Below, in pieces: positions 25,884-34,222 of a stretch of DNA of 64,000 bases (position 1 is its first letter; every line of letters begins with the position of its first letter). The DNA lies in NCBI RefSeq assembly GCF_937871615.1, contig NZ_CALMPA010000046.1, positions 1 through 64,000 of the forward strand. The letters are read 5' to 3'. A program made the position numbers and the translations under genes. This stretch comes from an uncultured Sphingomonas sp. (GTDB lineage Bacteria; Pseudomonadota; Alphaproteobacteria; Sphingomonadales; Sphingomonadaceae). Below the pieces are notes generated by a model, which ran no database searches, was not told where the DNA came from, and worked only from the letters and a program-made list of their open reading frames with translations.

Positions 25884-27543
25884 GGTCTTAGCTTCTCACG
25901 CCCAGCCACGAATTCCAAATAACATAGCGAATTGCTCCAGAACGCTCGACGTGCCGGAGCATCCCGGATCGAGATTGAGAAACTCGCCACCGAACGCGGG
26001 CCAATCCTCACGGTGCGCGATGATGGGCGCGGCATCGCCGATCCGGCGAAGTTCCTGACGTTGGGCGATTCCGGCTGGGACGCTTCCATCGCCAGGTCCG
26101 AAGATCCGGCTGGGATGGGGGTGTTCAGCCTCGCTGGTCGCCATGTCACGGTGCGATCCCGCCCGGTCGACAGCACCGAGGGCTGGCAGGTGACAATCCC
26201 TCCCGAAGCCTGGGAGAGCAGCCTGCCGCTCGATGTTGTCCCCGCTGAGATCGTGCAGGGCACCGAAATCGATATCGATCTTCCCGATGGCTGGGTTCCG
26301 CACCTGGACAGCGCGGTGAAATCCGCCGCGACCTATTTCCCGCTTCCTGTAGTCTTCGACGGGGTAATGCAGGCCCGATCCGACTTCCTTCAGGGTGCTG
26401 AGCGTGTCGAAGACTGGGGCGGGTGCCGCATCGGTGTGTTCAAGAATGCGATCCGTGGCGACAGGGTCCGCATGAACTTTCACGGGCTGACCGTGCCGTG
26501 CAAACTGCCATACGCGCATGATGCTGAAGGCGGTGATGGCTGGGACGTCCGCGTGGAGATCGTGGATGCGCCGGATCTCCAACTCGTGTTGCCTGCTCGC
26601 AAAGAGATGGTCGAAGGCGCGGCTCTCGATGCGCTGCGCGTAGCCTGCGAGGCGGCAATCTACCGGACTATTGCTCGCAAGGGCCATCACCGCCTGCCAT
26701 TTAAGAGCTGGCAGCGTGCTCGTGATCTCGGCATTCTTCTTCCCGAGGCTTCCCCCTGGCTCGACGAATGGTGCCCCCGCGCCGCAGATGACGACGCCGT
26801 CATGCGAGGCGACCGGATCGCTGGCGAGCCGATGATCATTCTGCCCTATGAAGATGCCCATATCGAGCAATGTATGGGCCGGGCGATCGGGACCGGAGGC
26901 TTGTGCGGGGCAAAGCCCGTCCGACCGGTCGACGCCTTCAAGGGCTATGCCTGGTATGATGCCCTCCCACGTGTCTTTGCCCCCAACTTCCGGATCGCGC
27001 GCGGCGAGGAGCGGATCGATTACGATGGGAAGCGGGAACGCCCTCACGAATTGGAGTCCGGACACGTCGACGGGCTGACTCTTGAACTGGCCGTGCAAGA
27101 TTCCGGCGATCCGCTGGCCACCATCGAGGTGATCGAACTGCCCGTCGATGTGGTTATTGCGCCCGGTGACATCTGGGCCGGTCTGGGCGAGACGTCGATC
27201 TTGCTCGGCCCCGACTGCGCGATCGCTCCCGCCGATCTCGCCTGGCTCATCGAAGCGGCGTGTTTCTGTCCCGGCGACGACAGCAATGACGACAGCTACG
27301 AGACCCAGCAGTGCAGATTCGAGATCGAGGCGCGCTTCATCGCGAACAATCTCCTGCTCGGCGAGGATGCCGCGTTGCTTGCCCGCGTGCGCGACGCGAT
27401 GATCGAACATGTGACCTGGCTGGTGCCGACGGGGCGTTCGGTCAGCGTGGCCGCAAACGACTGGACCGTCGAGGTGGCCTTCGCCGACAACGATCCGGGG
27501 CCGCTTCCCGCCGCCGCCTGACCTCCTTCCCACCGATGCGATC

Positions 27544-27571
27544 AACCGGGCGGTCTCAGGATCGCCCGGTT
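27544..27571 (+). terminator. Terminator-like hairpin after the ATPase gene
   Basis: AACCGGGCG (27544-27552) pairs with CGCCCGGTT (27563-27571) around a 10-base loop, 22 bp after the GHKL stop. No T-run follows beyond GCTT, so termination is plausible but unproven. Confidence 0.4.
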
Positions 27572-27600
27572 GCTTCGCGTGCCGACAAGGAACCGCCGCC

Positions 27601-28038
27601 ATGACCGAAGATGATTTCGACAAGCTGGTCGACGACGCGACCCACGCGGTCAATAACCTGATCCCCGCCCACCTGCTCGATGGAATGACCGCAGGCCAGA
27701 GGTCGGACCTGTTGGTCCAGGTCAACGATGCCCTGACCCCGACCCTCCGGGATTTGATGGAGCCCACCGATGAGCCCGGCGAGGAGCGCCCGCAAACCCG
27801 CCCCCGCACGATGTCGGCGTTCGTCACCGAGTTGATCGAAACCCATATGGCAAAGTGCGAATGCGCCGGAGAACATCCGGACGACCGGCCACCGCATATC
27901 ATCTCCGAGGCGTTCGGCACCCACGCCAATGTCGAAAGCATCTCGACCGCCGGCAACGAGATCGCCGCAGCGATCCTCCTCGTGCTCGACGATGGCACCG
28001 CGTTTCGGTTCACCATCGAATGCGTGGAGCGTGTGTGA
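27601..28038 (+). CDS. Hypothetical protein
   Basis: 145 residues; ATG 27601 after AAGGA. Acidic with helical ends; contains CECAGEHPDD and a beta-rich C-terminus (AAAILLVLDDGTAFRFTIEC). Family not recognised. It opens a tightly packed run of six genes (27601-30793); its stop shares a base with the next start (TGATG). Confidence 0.66.
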   Translation: MTEDDFDKLVDDATHAVNNLIPAHLLDGMTAGQRSDLLVQVNDALTPTLRDLMEPTDEPGEERPQTRPRTMSAFVTELIETHMAKCECAGEHPDDRPPHIISEAFGTHANVESISTAGNEIAAAILLVLDDGTAFRFTIECVERV

Positions 28039-28355
28039 TGGCGATCCCCGAGCATTTCCGCACCAATTTCCAAACGCTGCTGCGAGCCGCTGCAGACAAA
28101 GCGCTCGCGCTCATGGAATGCAACGACGCAGCCACCGGCGAGCCGCGCTACGTCCTCTGCGCGGTCGGACGCGACCAGGGCAACTACGTCGTGACGCCCT
28201 TCGGCCATCTCGCTGACGGCAATCCCTATGAGCACTATCTGCCGCCCGATGTGCCCGGTGGTTCCCAAGGCCGCGCCAATCCCGTCAGCGGAAGCCCCGC
28301 TGCGCTATCCCCATCACCCGGAACGCGCCGAAAAGGCGGCAGGAGATCGCCATGA
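28038..28355 (+). CDS. DUF6117 protein
   Basis: 105 residues. IPEHFRTNFQTLLRAAADKA, LMECNDAATGEPRYVLCAVG and TPFGHLADGNPYEHYLPP are the hallmark of DUF6117, a small family on alphaproteobacterial plasmids with no known function. The C-terminal 30 residues are low-complexity and lie beyond the domain. Coupled at both ends (TGATG upstream, ATGA downstream). Confidence 0.75.
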   Translation: MAIPEHFRTNFQTLLRAAADKALALMECNDAATGEPRYVLCAVGRDQGNYVVTPFGHLADGNPYEHYLPPDVPGGSQGRANPVSGSPAALSPSPGTRRKGGRRSP

Positions 28356-28540
28356 ACGGTCTATCCACGGCCCGCGCCACGCTGGCCACGTTCGGAAACG
28401 CCTATAGCGTCGCGGTCCGGTTGCGCGAGACGACCGGACGGAACCAGTACGTCGTGCGGACCGGCAATGCGTTCCAGCCGTTCCGCGTCACGACCGCGCT
28501 GCCGGCGAACGACGAAGATGTGCTTGTCCAGGTCGCTTGA
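28352..28540 (+). CDS. Hypothetical 62-residue protein
   Basis: Starts in the DUF6117 stop (ATGA). Short basic beta-rich sequence (YSVAVRLRETTGRNQYVVRT, FQPFRVTTALP) that looks like a single small domain. No function can be given. Confidence 0.6.
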   Translation: MNGLSTARATLATFGNAYSVAVRLRETTGRNQYVVRTGNAFQPFRVTTALPANDEDVLVQVA

Positions 28541-28578
28541 CCGGACGCCTCATTCCCTCACCTGACCGGAGAACCGAC

Positions 28579-29385
28579 ATGCCCATCAGCAATATGGCTG
28601 CGCTCGCCGACATCGTGCTCGGCGACGCAGAAGCCCTCGCGCGCGCCTACCATGAGATTACGGTCCAGCGCCTTGGCGACTTCGAAAGCGAAGACGCGCG
28701 CCGCCGCTGCGCCATTGCCGTCCGGGCGGTCGGCATGGCCGCCGATCCTGACGCTTATAGCACGGCCTATGCCCGAATCGCGGGCCGTCCGACCGCGCCA
28801 TCGAAGCCGCCTGTCACGCTGGTGTGCAACCGCTGTGGGAGCGCCGACGTGGTGCGCGATGCCTGCGCCCAATGGGATGAGGCAACGCAGCAATGGGAGC
28901 TCGCCGGGGTGTATGATTCCACGACCTGCCAGACCTGCTCGGCCGAGAGTGACGACCTTTGCGCCTGGGTCGCATGCGTGCCTACCCCGCCATCGCCCAT
29001 TCCCGTTTGCCGCCGTTGCGGAAGCGATCGGATCGTGCGCGACGCCGGTGTGCGCTGGGACGCGCGATCAGGGCAATGGGTGTTGGTCGACCTTGATGAC
29101 TGCGCGTTCTGCGAGGCGTGCGAAGAGGAGGGCGATTTGCTGGTCCGCTGGTCGTCGACCGATGCGCCGGAATCGGCCACATCCCTTGAGGATGAGCCCG
29201 ACACCGACGCCGATCACGTCATCGCGCTCTTCAAGGCGCTCTGCGCGCTCGAGGCCGAGGTGCAACGGGTCAGGGAGCGGCTTCCCGAAGTCGACACCGT
29301 GATCAATCGCGGACTTGTAGAGGCAGCGCAGCAGACGGTTGAGGCGTACTTCCAACGCCTCTCCGCCCGGCTCGGAGACGGATGA
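28579..29385 (+). CDS. Double zinc-ribbon protein
   Basis: 268 residues; ATG 28579 has GGAGA upstream and is preferred to 28537. Two homologous ribbon units: CNRCGSADVVRDACAQWD...CQTC (Cys 83, 86, 117, 120) and CRRCGSDRIVRDAGVRWD...CEAC (Cys 144, 147, 178, 181). Each can bind one zinc, suggesting nucleic-acid or protein contact. A coiled-coil-like C-terminus (ALEAEVQRVRERL) follows an acidic linker. The internal duplication is clear by eye; the family has no name I know. Coupled to the next gene. Confidence 0.7.
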   Translation: MPISNMAALADIVLGDAEALARAYHEITVQRLGDFESEDARRRCAIAVRAVGMAADPDAYSTAYARIAGRPTAPSKPPVTLVCNRCGSADVVRDACAQWDEATQQWELAGVYDSTTCQTCSAESDDLCAWVACVPTPPSPIPVCRRCGSDRIVRDAGVRWDARSGQWVLVDLDDCAFCEACEEEGDLLVRWSSTDAPESATSLEDEPDTDADHVIALFKALCALEAEVQRVRERLPEVDTVINRGLVEAAQQTVEAYFQRLSARLGDG

Positions 29386-29765
29386 TGGCCCATCTCAGCA
29401 AGCAGAGGCGTTTGCGGGACACCGGACCCCGGACCGTTGCGACCAGATCGGACGAGGCGGCTTGCCCGTCACCGCCCGCCCGGCGGCCATCACCCCAGGT
29501 GGACTTGCGCTGGCGAGACGAGAATTACGGTTCAGTCTATGCGGTCGCCGCGTTTCGGAACTACGCCGATACCAGCGACTGGAGCGAACGGACGTTCCAG
29601 CGCTTCCGGGGCTGTCTCAGGCGCGCCGGCTTTGAAATCCACCACGGGCGCGCCGCCTATATCGCCACGAAAGGCGATGGCCCGAGCCGGAAGCGCGCGC
29701 TCTGCGACGAACTCGCCGCCGCCGGGTTCGACATCGCTCACGGTGACGTCCGGGGCGTGACATGA
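29382..29765 (+). CDS. Hypothetical protein
   Basis: 127 residues starting in the previous stop and ending in the next start (ATGA both sides). Basic, with a C-terminal winged-helix-like stretch (WSERTFQRFRGCLRRAGFEI, SRKRALCDELAAAGFDI). Possibly nucleic-acid binding; not assigned. Confidence 0.62.
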   Translation: MMAHLSKQRRLRDTGPRTVATRSDEAACPSPPARRPSPQVDLRWRDENYGSVYAVAAFRNYADTSDWSERTFQRFRGCLRRAGFEIHHGRAAYIATKGDGPSRKRALCDELAAAGFDIAHGDVRGVT

Positions 29766-30793
29766 TGGCCGCCCGCCCGTCTATCGCATTCCAGTGCCTG
29801 CGATTGCTGCGGGGGCGCTTGCTGGCTGTCTGTTTCGGCGCTGGCGTGGATTCCACCGCGATGCTGGTGGCGCTCCGTCTCGCGGGCATCCGTCCGCACG
29901 TCATCACCTTCGCCGATGTCGGCGAGGGCGAGAAACCGGAGACCATGGTTCATCTCGATCGGATGAACGCCGTCCTGATCTCCTGGGGCTGGCCGCAGAT
30001 CTCGACCTGCCGGAAGATTCCGCTCGCTTCGACCGGCTATGACAGCCTCTACGGCAATTGCCTCGCCAACGAGACGCTGCCGTCGCTGGCGTTCGGGATG
30101 AAAAGCTGTTCCCGTAAATGGAAACAGATTCCGCAGGACCAATTCATCAAGGGCGCACGGTCCGGTCCGAATGCCGCGCGGCCTCATCCGGTCTGGGTCG
30201 AGGCGCAGCGGACCGGTCAGCGCATTCTCAAACTGATCGGCTATGATTGCGGGCGCGCGGACCTGCGCCGATCGCGCAACCTGGCCATGGCCGATGCCGA
30301 TTTCGACTATGCCTATCCGCTCCAGATGCTCGGCTGGAGGCGCGAGGACTGCATCGAGATCATCACGGACGTGCTCGGCGCCGATTATGTGCCGATCAAA
30401 TCGGCCTGCTTTTTCTGTCCCGCTTCCAAGATCTGGGAACTGTTCTGGCTAGCGGCACACCATCCCGATCTGCTCGATCGTGCGCTTCTGCTCGAACGCA
30501 ATGCCCTGACCGGCCGCCATAGCCGGTTCGACGAGGTCGAGTTCGGGGCGACCTGGGAAGAAATGGTCGGCAATGCCGATCGCTTTCCGAGCACGAGCAC
30601 CACCGTCGGCCTCGGACGCAGTTTCGCCTGGAACCAATGGGCACGGGTCAACGATGTCGTCGACGAAAGCTATCGCGTTCGGCGCGACGCGGCGGATCGC
30701 GCCCGTTTCGAGATTCGGGCCGCCGAATTGCGGACCGCAGGCAACGCCGATGACCGGCGGTTTCCGGTTCGCCCTTGGTCGCTCGCGGCGTGA
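29762..30793 (+). CDS. Second PP-loop ATPase, PAPS-reductase-like
   Basis: 343 residues. The PP-loop is CFGAGVDST (24-32), a variant of SGGxDS, in the context of AVCFGAGVDSTAMLVALRLA. Cysteines at CRKIP, CSRKWK and a C-terminal CFFCPASK resemble metal- or sulfur-handling positions. It is only distantly related to the PP-loop protein at 18910, so the element carries two separate enzymes of this class. Substrate unknown; adenylation chemistry is inferred from the fold. Last gene of the coupled 27601-30793 run. Confidence 0.75.
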   Translation: MMAARPSIAFQCLRLLRGRLLAVCFGAGVDSTAMLVALRLAGIRPHVITFADVGEGEKPETMVHLDRMNAVLISWGWPQISTCRKIPLASTGYDSLYGNCLANETLPSLAFGMKSCSRKWKQIPQDQFIKGARSGPNAARPHPVWVEAQRTGQRILKLIGYDCGRADLRRSRNLAMADADFDYAYPLQMLGWRREDCIEIITDVLGADYVPIKSACFFCPASKIWELFWLAAHHPDLLDRALLLERNALTGRHSRFDEVEFGATWEEMVGNADRFPSTSTTVGLGRSFAWNQWARVNDVVDESYRVRRDAADRARFEIRAAELRTAGNADDRRFPVRPWSLAA

Positions 30794-30898
30794 CGGCTCC
30801 CACTTCCTTTCCACTGCCGATGTTCCGGCGCCGGTCGCCCGTTCTGACGGTCGGCTGCATCCGCGCGCGGGAACGCCGGCTCCAGCGAGGACAATGCC

Positions 30899-31549
30899 AT
30901 GCCAGACGTCATGGAAGTCACCGTTTTCAGGTTCGAGGAGCTCCCGGAGAGGGCCAAGGAGACCGCCCGCCAATGGTATCGGGAATCGTGCCTCGACTAT
31001 GACTGGCATGACGACACGTTCGAGGATTTCGCACGAATCTGCGAGATTCTTGGCGTCTCGCTCAAGACCACGCCCGTTCGACTCTATGGCGGCGGCACGC
31101 GCGATAAGCCCAGAATCTACTTCTCCGGATTCTCTTCGCAAGGTGACGGTGCCTGTTTCGAGGCAAGATACCGATATGCGCGCGGTGCACATCGCGAAAT
31201 CCGGGCGTATGCGCCGCAGGACGAGGAACTGCATCGCATCGCGGATGCCTTCCGCGATGTCCAGCGCCGGAGTTTCTATCAACTTACGGCCGACGCGACG
31301 CACCAGGGTCGGTATTATCACGAATATTCCATGTCGGTCGCTGTCGAGCGAGGGGATACGCATTACGGTGACGCCAGCGAACACGCCGAAAACGCGATAG
31401 CCGAGATTCTGCGGGACCTCGCGCGCTGGCTCTATCGAGCACTCGAAAAAGAATATGACTATCTGACGTCCGACCCGGTGGTCGACGAAGCGATCGCTGC
31501 CAACGGCTTCCGGTTTACCGAAGCTGGCGGCCGTTTGGCGAAGCTGTAG
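30899..31549 (+). CDS. Conserved plasmid protein of unknown function
   Basis: 216 residues. Core motifs FEELPERAKETARQWYRES, RIYFSGFSSQGDGACFEARY, EIRAYAPQDEELHRIADAF and YYHEYSMSVAVER define a family seen on many proteobacterial plasmids and prophages and sometimes labelled antitoxin of a stability system, without evidence I know. No toxin neighbour is present. Two gaps, 105 bp before and 179 bp after, show no further gene. Confidence 0.68.
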   Translation: MPDVMEVTVFRFEELPERAKETARQWYRESCLDYDWHDDTFEDFARICEILGVSLKTTPVRLYGGGTRDKPRIYFSGFSSQGDGACFEARYRYARGAHREIRAYAPQDEELHRIADAFRDVQRRSFYQLTADATHQGRYYHEYSMSVAVERGDTHYGDASEHAENAIAEILRDLARWLYRALEKEYDYLTSDPVVDEAIAANGFRFTEAGGRLAKL

Positions 31550-31728
31550 ATGCATATGTCCCATATCGCATCGTGCAAGCGCGCCACGCTCGCCAACCCG
31601 ATCCCCCAAAGACCCCCCTTCGAGGATTCCGCCCGGACGGAAGCGCGGACGCTCGAAAACGAAACCCGCTGCCTGGCATGACGAACTCTGCAGCCTGGCG
31701 TCTGACCCATTGCTGAAAGGAATGCGAG

Positions 31729-32028
31729 ATGGACGCGCACCCTTGCCTCGGACTCGTGATGAACGTGCCCGAATTCTTCGCCGACCCGGCGTTCCGGCGC
31801 TGGCTCCAAAACGACAATCCCAAGTTCACCCGGTGTCGCGATGGAGCGATCGACGAATGGCCGGACGTGGTCGTGCTGGTCGACCCGAGCCTGACTGGCG
31901 AGGGTAGCGACTCCGATATGCCGAAGGCGTTCTGGACCCGGATCGTCGACGCCTGCCAGGAGCATCTCGGCATCGGGACTGATCAGTGGACGCACTATAT
32001 GGTCCGGCTGACGAATCTCGGCGATTGA
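31729..32028 (+). CDS. Hypothetical protein
   Basis: 99 residues; ATG 31729 follows AAGGA. Soluble, tryptophan-containing sequence (FFADPAFRRWLQNDNPKFTR, WPDVVVLVDPSLTGEGSD). No known domain. Followed after 40 bp by G-rich copy F. Confidence 0.62.
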   Translation: MDAHPCLGLVMNVPEFFADPAFRRWLQNDNPKFTRCRDGAIDEWPDVVVLVDPSLTGEGSDSDMPKAFWTRIVDACQEHLGIGTDQWTHYMVRLTNLGD

Positions 32029-32067
32029 TAGCGGTCTGCGGCTCCGCGATTCCTGACCCCGCTTGCA

Positions 32068-32093
32068 GGAGGGGAGGGGGAGGCGAGCGGGGG
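32068..32093 (+). repeat. G-rich leader repeat, copy F
   Basis: GGAGGGGAGGGGGAGGCG then AGCGGGGG, starting 51 bp before the start codon at 32119. Confidence 0.7.
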
Positions 32094-32118
32094 ATAATTC
32101 CGTCCGTGGGGATTCAAT

Positions 32119-32634
32119 ATGCACACCGCCCAACTTGCGCAGCCCGATAACCCTCCACTTTCGGTCTTCATTTCGGGGTCGATCTCCATCAGGCAGCCGC
32201 TTTCCACGCTGGTCATGGATCGCCTCGCCGGGATCGTCGAGCGCTCCATGCCCATCCTGATCGGCGACGCCCCAGGGGTCGATGCTGCCGTTCAGTCTTA
32301 TCTCGCCCGGCAGCGCTATAACCACGTCACGATCTTCTGCGGCGGTGGACTGCCCCGGCACAATATCGGTGGATGGCCGGTCCGTACGGTCCGCGCCGAT
32401 GCTCCGGCCAGGACGCGCGCGTGGCATATGGCGAAGGACCGCGAAATGGCCCGCCTCGCTGATACCGGATTCGTGATCTGGGACGGATCGAGCCGCGGCA
32501 GCTTCGCCAATATCGAGCGACTCTGTCGGCGCGGATGCTATGTCCTCATCTACCTCGACCGGGAACAACGCTTCGTCTCGCTCGAATGCGATGCTGTACG
32601 GGAGGTGTTCCTTGCATCGCATCGGCCGGGCTGA
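32119..32634 (+). CDS. SLOG-like nucleotide-binding protein
   Basis: 171 residues with a Rossmann-like layout: FISGSISI (strand and loop), PILIGDAPGVDAAVQSYL (phosphate-binding-like), VTIFCGGGLPRHN, MAKDREMARLADTGFVIWDG and SRGSFANIERL. This is the order seen in DprA/LOG-like SLOG proteins, several of which sense or make nucleotide derivatives in conflict systems. No effector gene is fused or adjacent. A DUF2493 relative of this fold lies at 36061. Confidence 0.6.
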   Translation: MHTAQLAQPDNPPLSVFISGSISIRQPLSTLVMDRLAGIVERSMPILIGDAPGVDAAVQSYLARQRYNHVTIFCGGGLPRHNIGGWPVRTVRADAPARTRAWHMAKDREMARLADTGFVIWDGSSRGSFANIERLCRRGCYVLIYLDREQRFVSLECDAVREVFLASHRPG

Positions 32635-32775
32635 TCAGGATGCGCGGGTGGCCGTATGTCCGGGTGACCTGATGTGCCGCGCGCACGCTGAACTCATTCC
32701 GATGAACTGCTTTCCGTTCACGCGGATAGCGAGCGGGACGTTTGGCGCAGGGCCTGACGATCTGCACGTCGGCGC

Positions 32776-32797
32776 GGAGGGGAGGGGGATTGGGGCG
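32776..32797 (+). repeat. G-rich leader repeat, copy G
   Basis: GGAGGGGAGGGGGATTGGGG then CGG, starting 79 bp before the start codon at 32855. Confidence 0.7.
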
Positions 32798-32854
32798 GAT
32801 GGGATGCAATACGCGGGTAGTTTGGCCGGCGGGTGCGTCCGATCCTTTCCAAGC

Positions 32855-33445
32855 ATGGAGGCTCCCGTGGTTCACGTCGCTCCCCCTATCTCGAATATCC
32901 ATCATTGCTTCGGCGTCATTCTTCACCATCGCGCAGAGTGGTGGTTCGTCGAATTTCCTGGTTACGATCTGACCCCGATCCGCGTGCTCCCGCTCACCGG
33001 CGGGATCTCCGACGCGTTGCGAGACTCCCTGCGTCGGCGGAGAGCGGATCCGGCGCTCGGTAATGAAATCGCGACCGTCTATCCTGGTTACGAATGTTGG
33101 TGCGGCGATTTCTCGCTGGTCCGGTCTGCAGTCGACCCAGAACGCTTCGACATAGCCGCGCATCCGTGGGGCGCCGACGCGGGGGAACTCGATGCGCGGC
33201 TTGCCCGGACGATGGTGGAATCGACACTGTTCCCGATACCCGCCGGCTTCATCTCGGTGTTCGGGATGCTGCCGAACGAGAACGTTCCCGTGCTGGCGAT
33301 CCGGGCGAGCAGCTACCTATGCGCGACCTTCGAACTCATCACCGCGCGCTATATGCCGAGCTATCGGCCGCGCTCGCCATGGCGGGATATTTCGAACGAC
33401 GCGGTGAGCGAGAGCGGGTGCGAAATTCTCGGCTGGACCCCGTGA
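32855..33445 (+). CDS. Hypothetical protein
   Basis: 196 residues from ATG 32855, chosen because all other G-rich leaders stand outside the coding region; the ribosome site is weak. Beta-rich sequence (HCFGVILHHRAEWWFVEFPG) with hydrophobic patches (FISVFGMLPNENVPVLAIRA) but no clear membrane helix. Unassigned. Confidence 0.6.
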   Translation: MEAPVVHVAPPISNIHHCFGVILHHRAEWWFVEFPGYDLTPIRVLPLTGGISDALRDSLRRRRADPALGNEIATVYPGYECWCGDFSLVRSAVDPERFDIAAHPWGADAGELDARLARTMVESTLFPIPAGFISVFGMLPNENVPVLAIRASSYLCATFELITARYMPSYRPRSPWRDISNDAVSESGCEILGWTP

Positions 33446-33491
33446 CTGACTGGATCAGGCCCACCCGTTCCTAGCGCTGCCTTCTCTTGTT

Positions 33492-33518
33492 GGAGGGAAG
33501 GGGGCGGCGGGGAGGTGG
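33492..33518 (+). repeat. G-rich leader repeat, copy H
   Basis: GGAGGGAAGGGGGCGGCGGG then GAGGTGG, starting 120 bp before the start codon at 33612. Copies B and H share the GGAGGGAAGGGGG variant. Confidence 0.7.
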
Positions 33519-33611
33519 CCATTTGGCCGGGAATTGCGTGCAATCCGCCGAGCAGATTGGCGGCGATTTGCGTCGTTCCCCTCTTTCGATCATGTCATCA
33601 GGAGATTCGCT

Positions 33612-34115
33612 ATGCGACTCATGGACGAACTGGCCGCGCGCCGGTGTCTTTATCCTCGGCCGCTTCCCACCGCGCCGGCGCTCATGGTGATCGACGTTCC
33701 GAAGAAATGGGCCGGGGCAAACCTGCCGCTCGGTCGCTTTTATCCAATCATCATTGAGAGCGATGAGGAGCTTTCCGAGCTCGAAGCCTATCTCGCCGCG
33801 CCACGGACCACGCCCATCGTGCCGGACCTGCTCGCCACGCGCCCGAGCAGGCTTATCGCAAGCGCGATCACCTTCTTCGAGTTTGCGCCCCCTGCCGTTG
33901 GCTGGCCGTGGTTCCTCGTTGCTCATTGGCCGGAAGATCTGGCGGCGATCAGCGCGTCACTTGGACCGGACATGCTCGCTCGAAACGCATATACGTTCGA
34001 GACGTTCGCGAGCCGCGACGAACTGATTGCGGCAGCCTCCGCTCTCGCCGGACTATTGGGCGGGGCGAGCGTGATCTGCAGCTATTCGGAAATGTCGGAC
34101 ACCGGAAACGCGTGA
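33612..34115 (+). CDS. Hypothetical protein
   Basis: 167 residues; ATG 33612 after AGGAG. Alpha/beta sequence with AARRCLYPRPLPTAPALMVI and WPWFLVAHWPEDLAAI. No family recognised. Its stop shares a base with a possible 35-codon frame. Confidence 0.62.
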   Translation: MRLMDELAARRCLYPRPLPTAPALMVIDVPKKWAGANLPLGRFYPIIIESDEELSELEAYLAAPRTTPIVPDLLATRPSRLIASAITFFEFAPPAVGWPWFLVAHWPEDLAAISASLGPDMLARNAYTFETFASRDELIAAASALAGLLGGASVICSYSEMSDTGNA

Positions 34116-34222
34116 TGCGTTGCGATTTGCGGCGAACATTCCGGCGAGACTGGCGGAAATTCCCGCCGGGGCGGGTGATCGCACTCGCCGGATATTCCAT
34201 CGAGCGCGATCAACGACCCTGA
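34115..34222 (+). CDS. Possible small basic protein
   Basis: ATG at 34115 overlaps the previous stop (TGATG) and gives 35 residues, strongly basic (MRCDLRRTFRRDWRKFPPGR). Only coupling and composition support it. It overlaps the converging gene tail at 34210 by 13 bp. Confidence 0.3.
   Translation: MRCDLRRTFRRDWRKFPPGRVIALAGYSIERDQRP

Larger units (their letters stand above)
22482..25922 (-). mobile_element. Two-recombinase (Tn554-like) element inserted in the GHKL gene
   Basis: About 3.44 kb with only two overlapping genes, both tyrosine recombinases, and no passenger. Ends are TTATGTGGAATT (22482-22493) and, inverted, TTATTTGGAATT (25922-25911), 11 of 12 matching. Perfect 73-bp inverted repeats lie just inside. 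Left and right flanks join to restore the interrupted reading frame, defining the borders to within about 6 bp. Gene order and the Cys-rich tail of the large recombinase recall Tn554 tnpA-tnpB; the terminal repeats recall RIT elements. No long target duplication is seen. Confidence 0.85.
22386..27521 (+). pseudogene. GHKL/HSP90-like ATPase gene split by a recombinase element
   Basis: The 5' part (22386-22481) encodes MKYPATIQTSVGQSIIGKVG and on to DVLN; the 3' part (25929-27521, 531 codons with the stop) resumes with ELLQNARRAGASRIEIE. Joined, they give a continuous 562-residue ATPase with an N-box (ELLQNA), DDGRGI and DPAGMGVFSL nucleotide-binding motifs of the GHKL fold. ATPases of this fold act in DNA repair, chaperoning and several defence systems; this type on plasmids is uncharacterised. 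The insertion lies inside the N-box helix, so the nucleotide-binding site is destroyed unless the element excises. A TTG at 25932 might allow a truncated product. Confidence 0.85.

Noticed and set aside
25896-28268. 790-codon open frame antisense to the ATPase and following genes
   Set aside because: It mirrors + strand genes with GHKL and DUF6117 motifs and strong coupling, has no ribosome site, and shows no domain; a high-GC codon-bias shadow.
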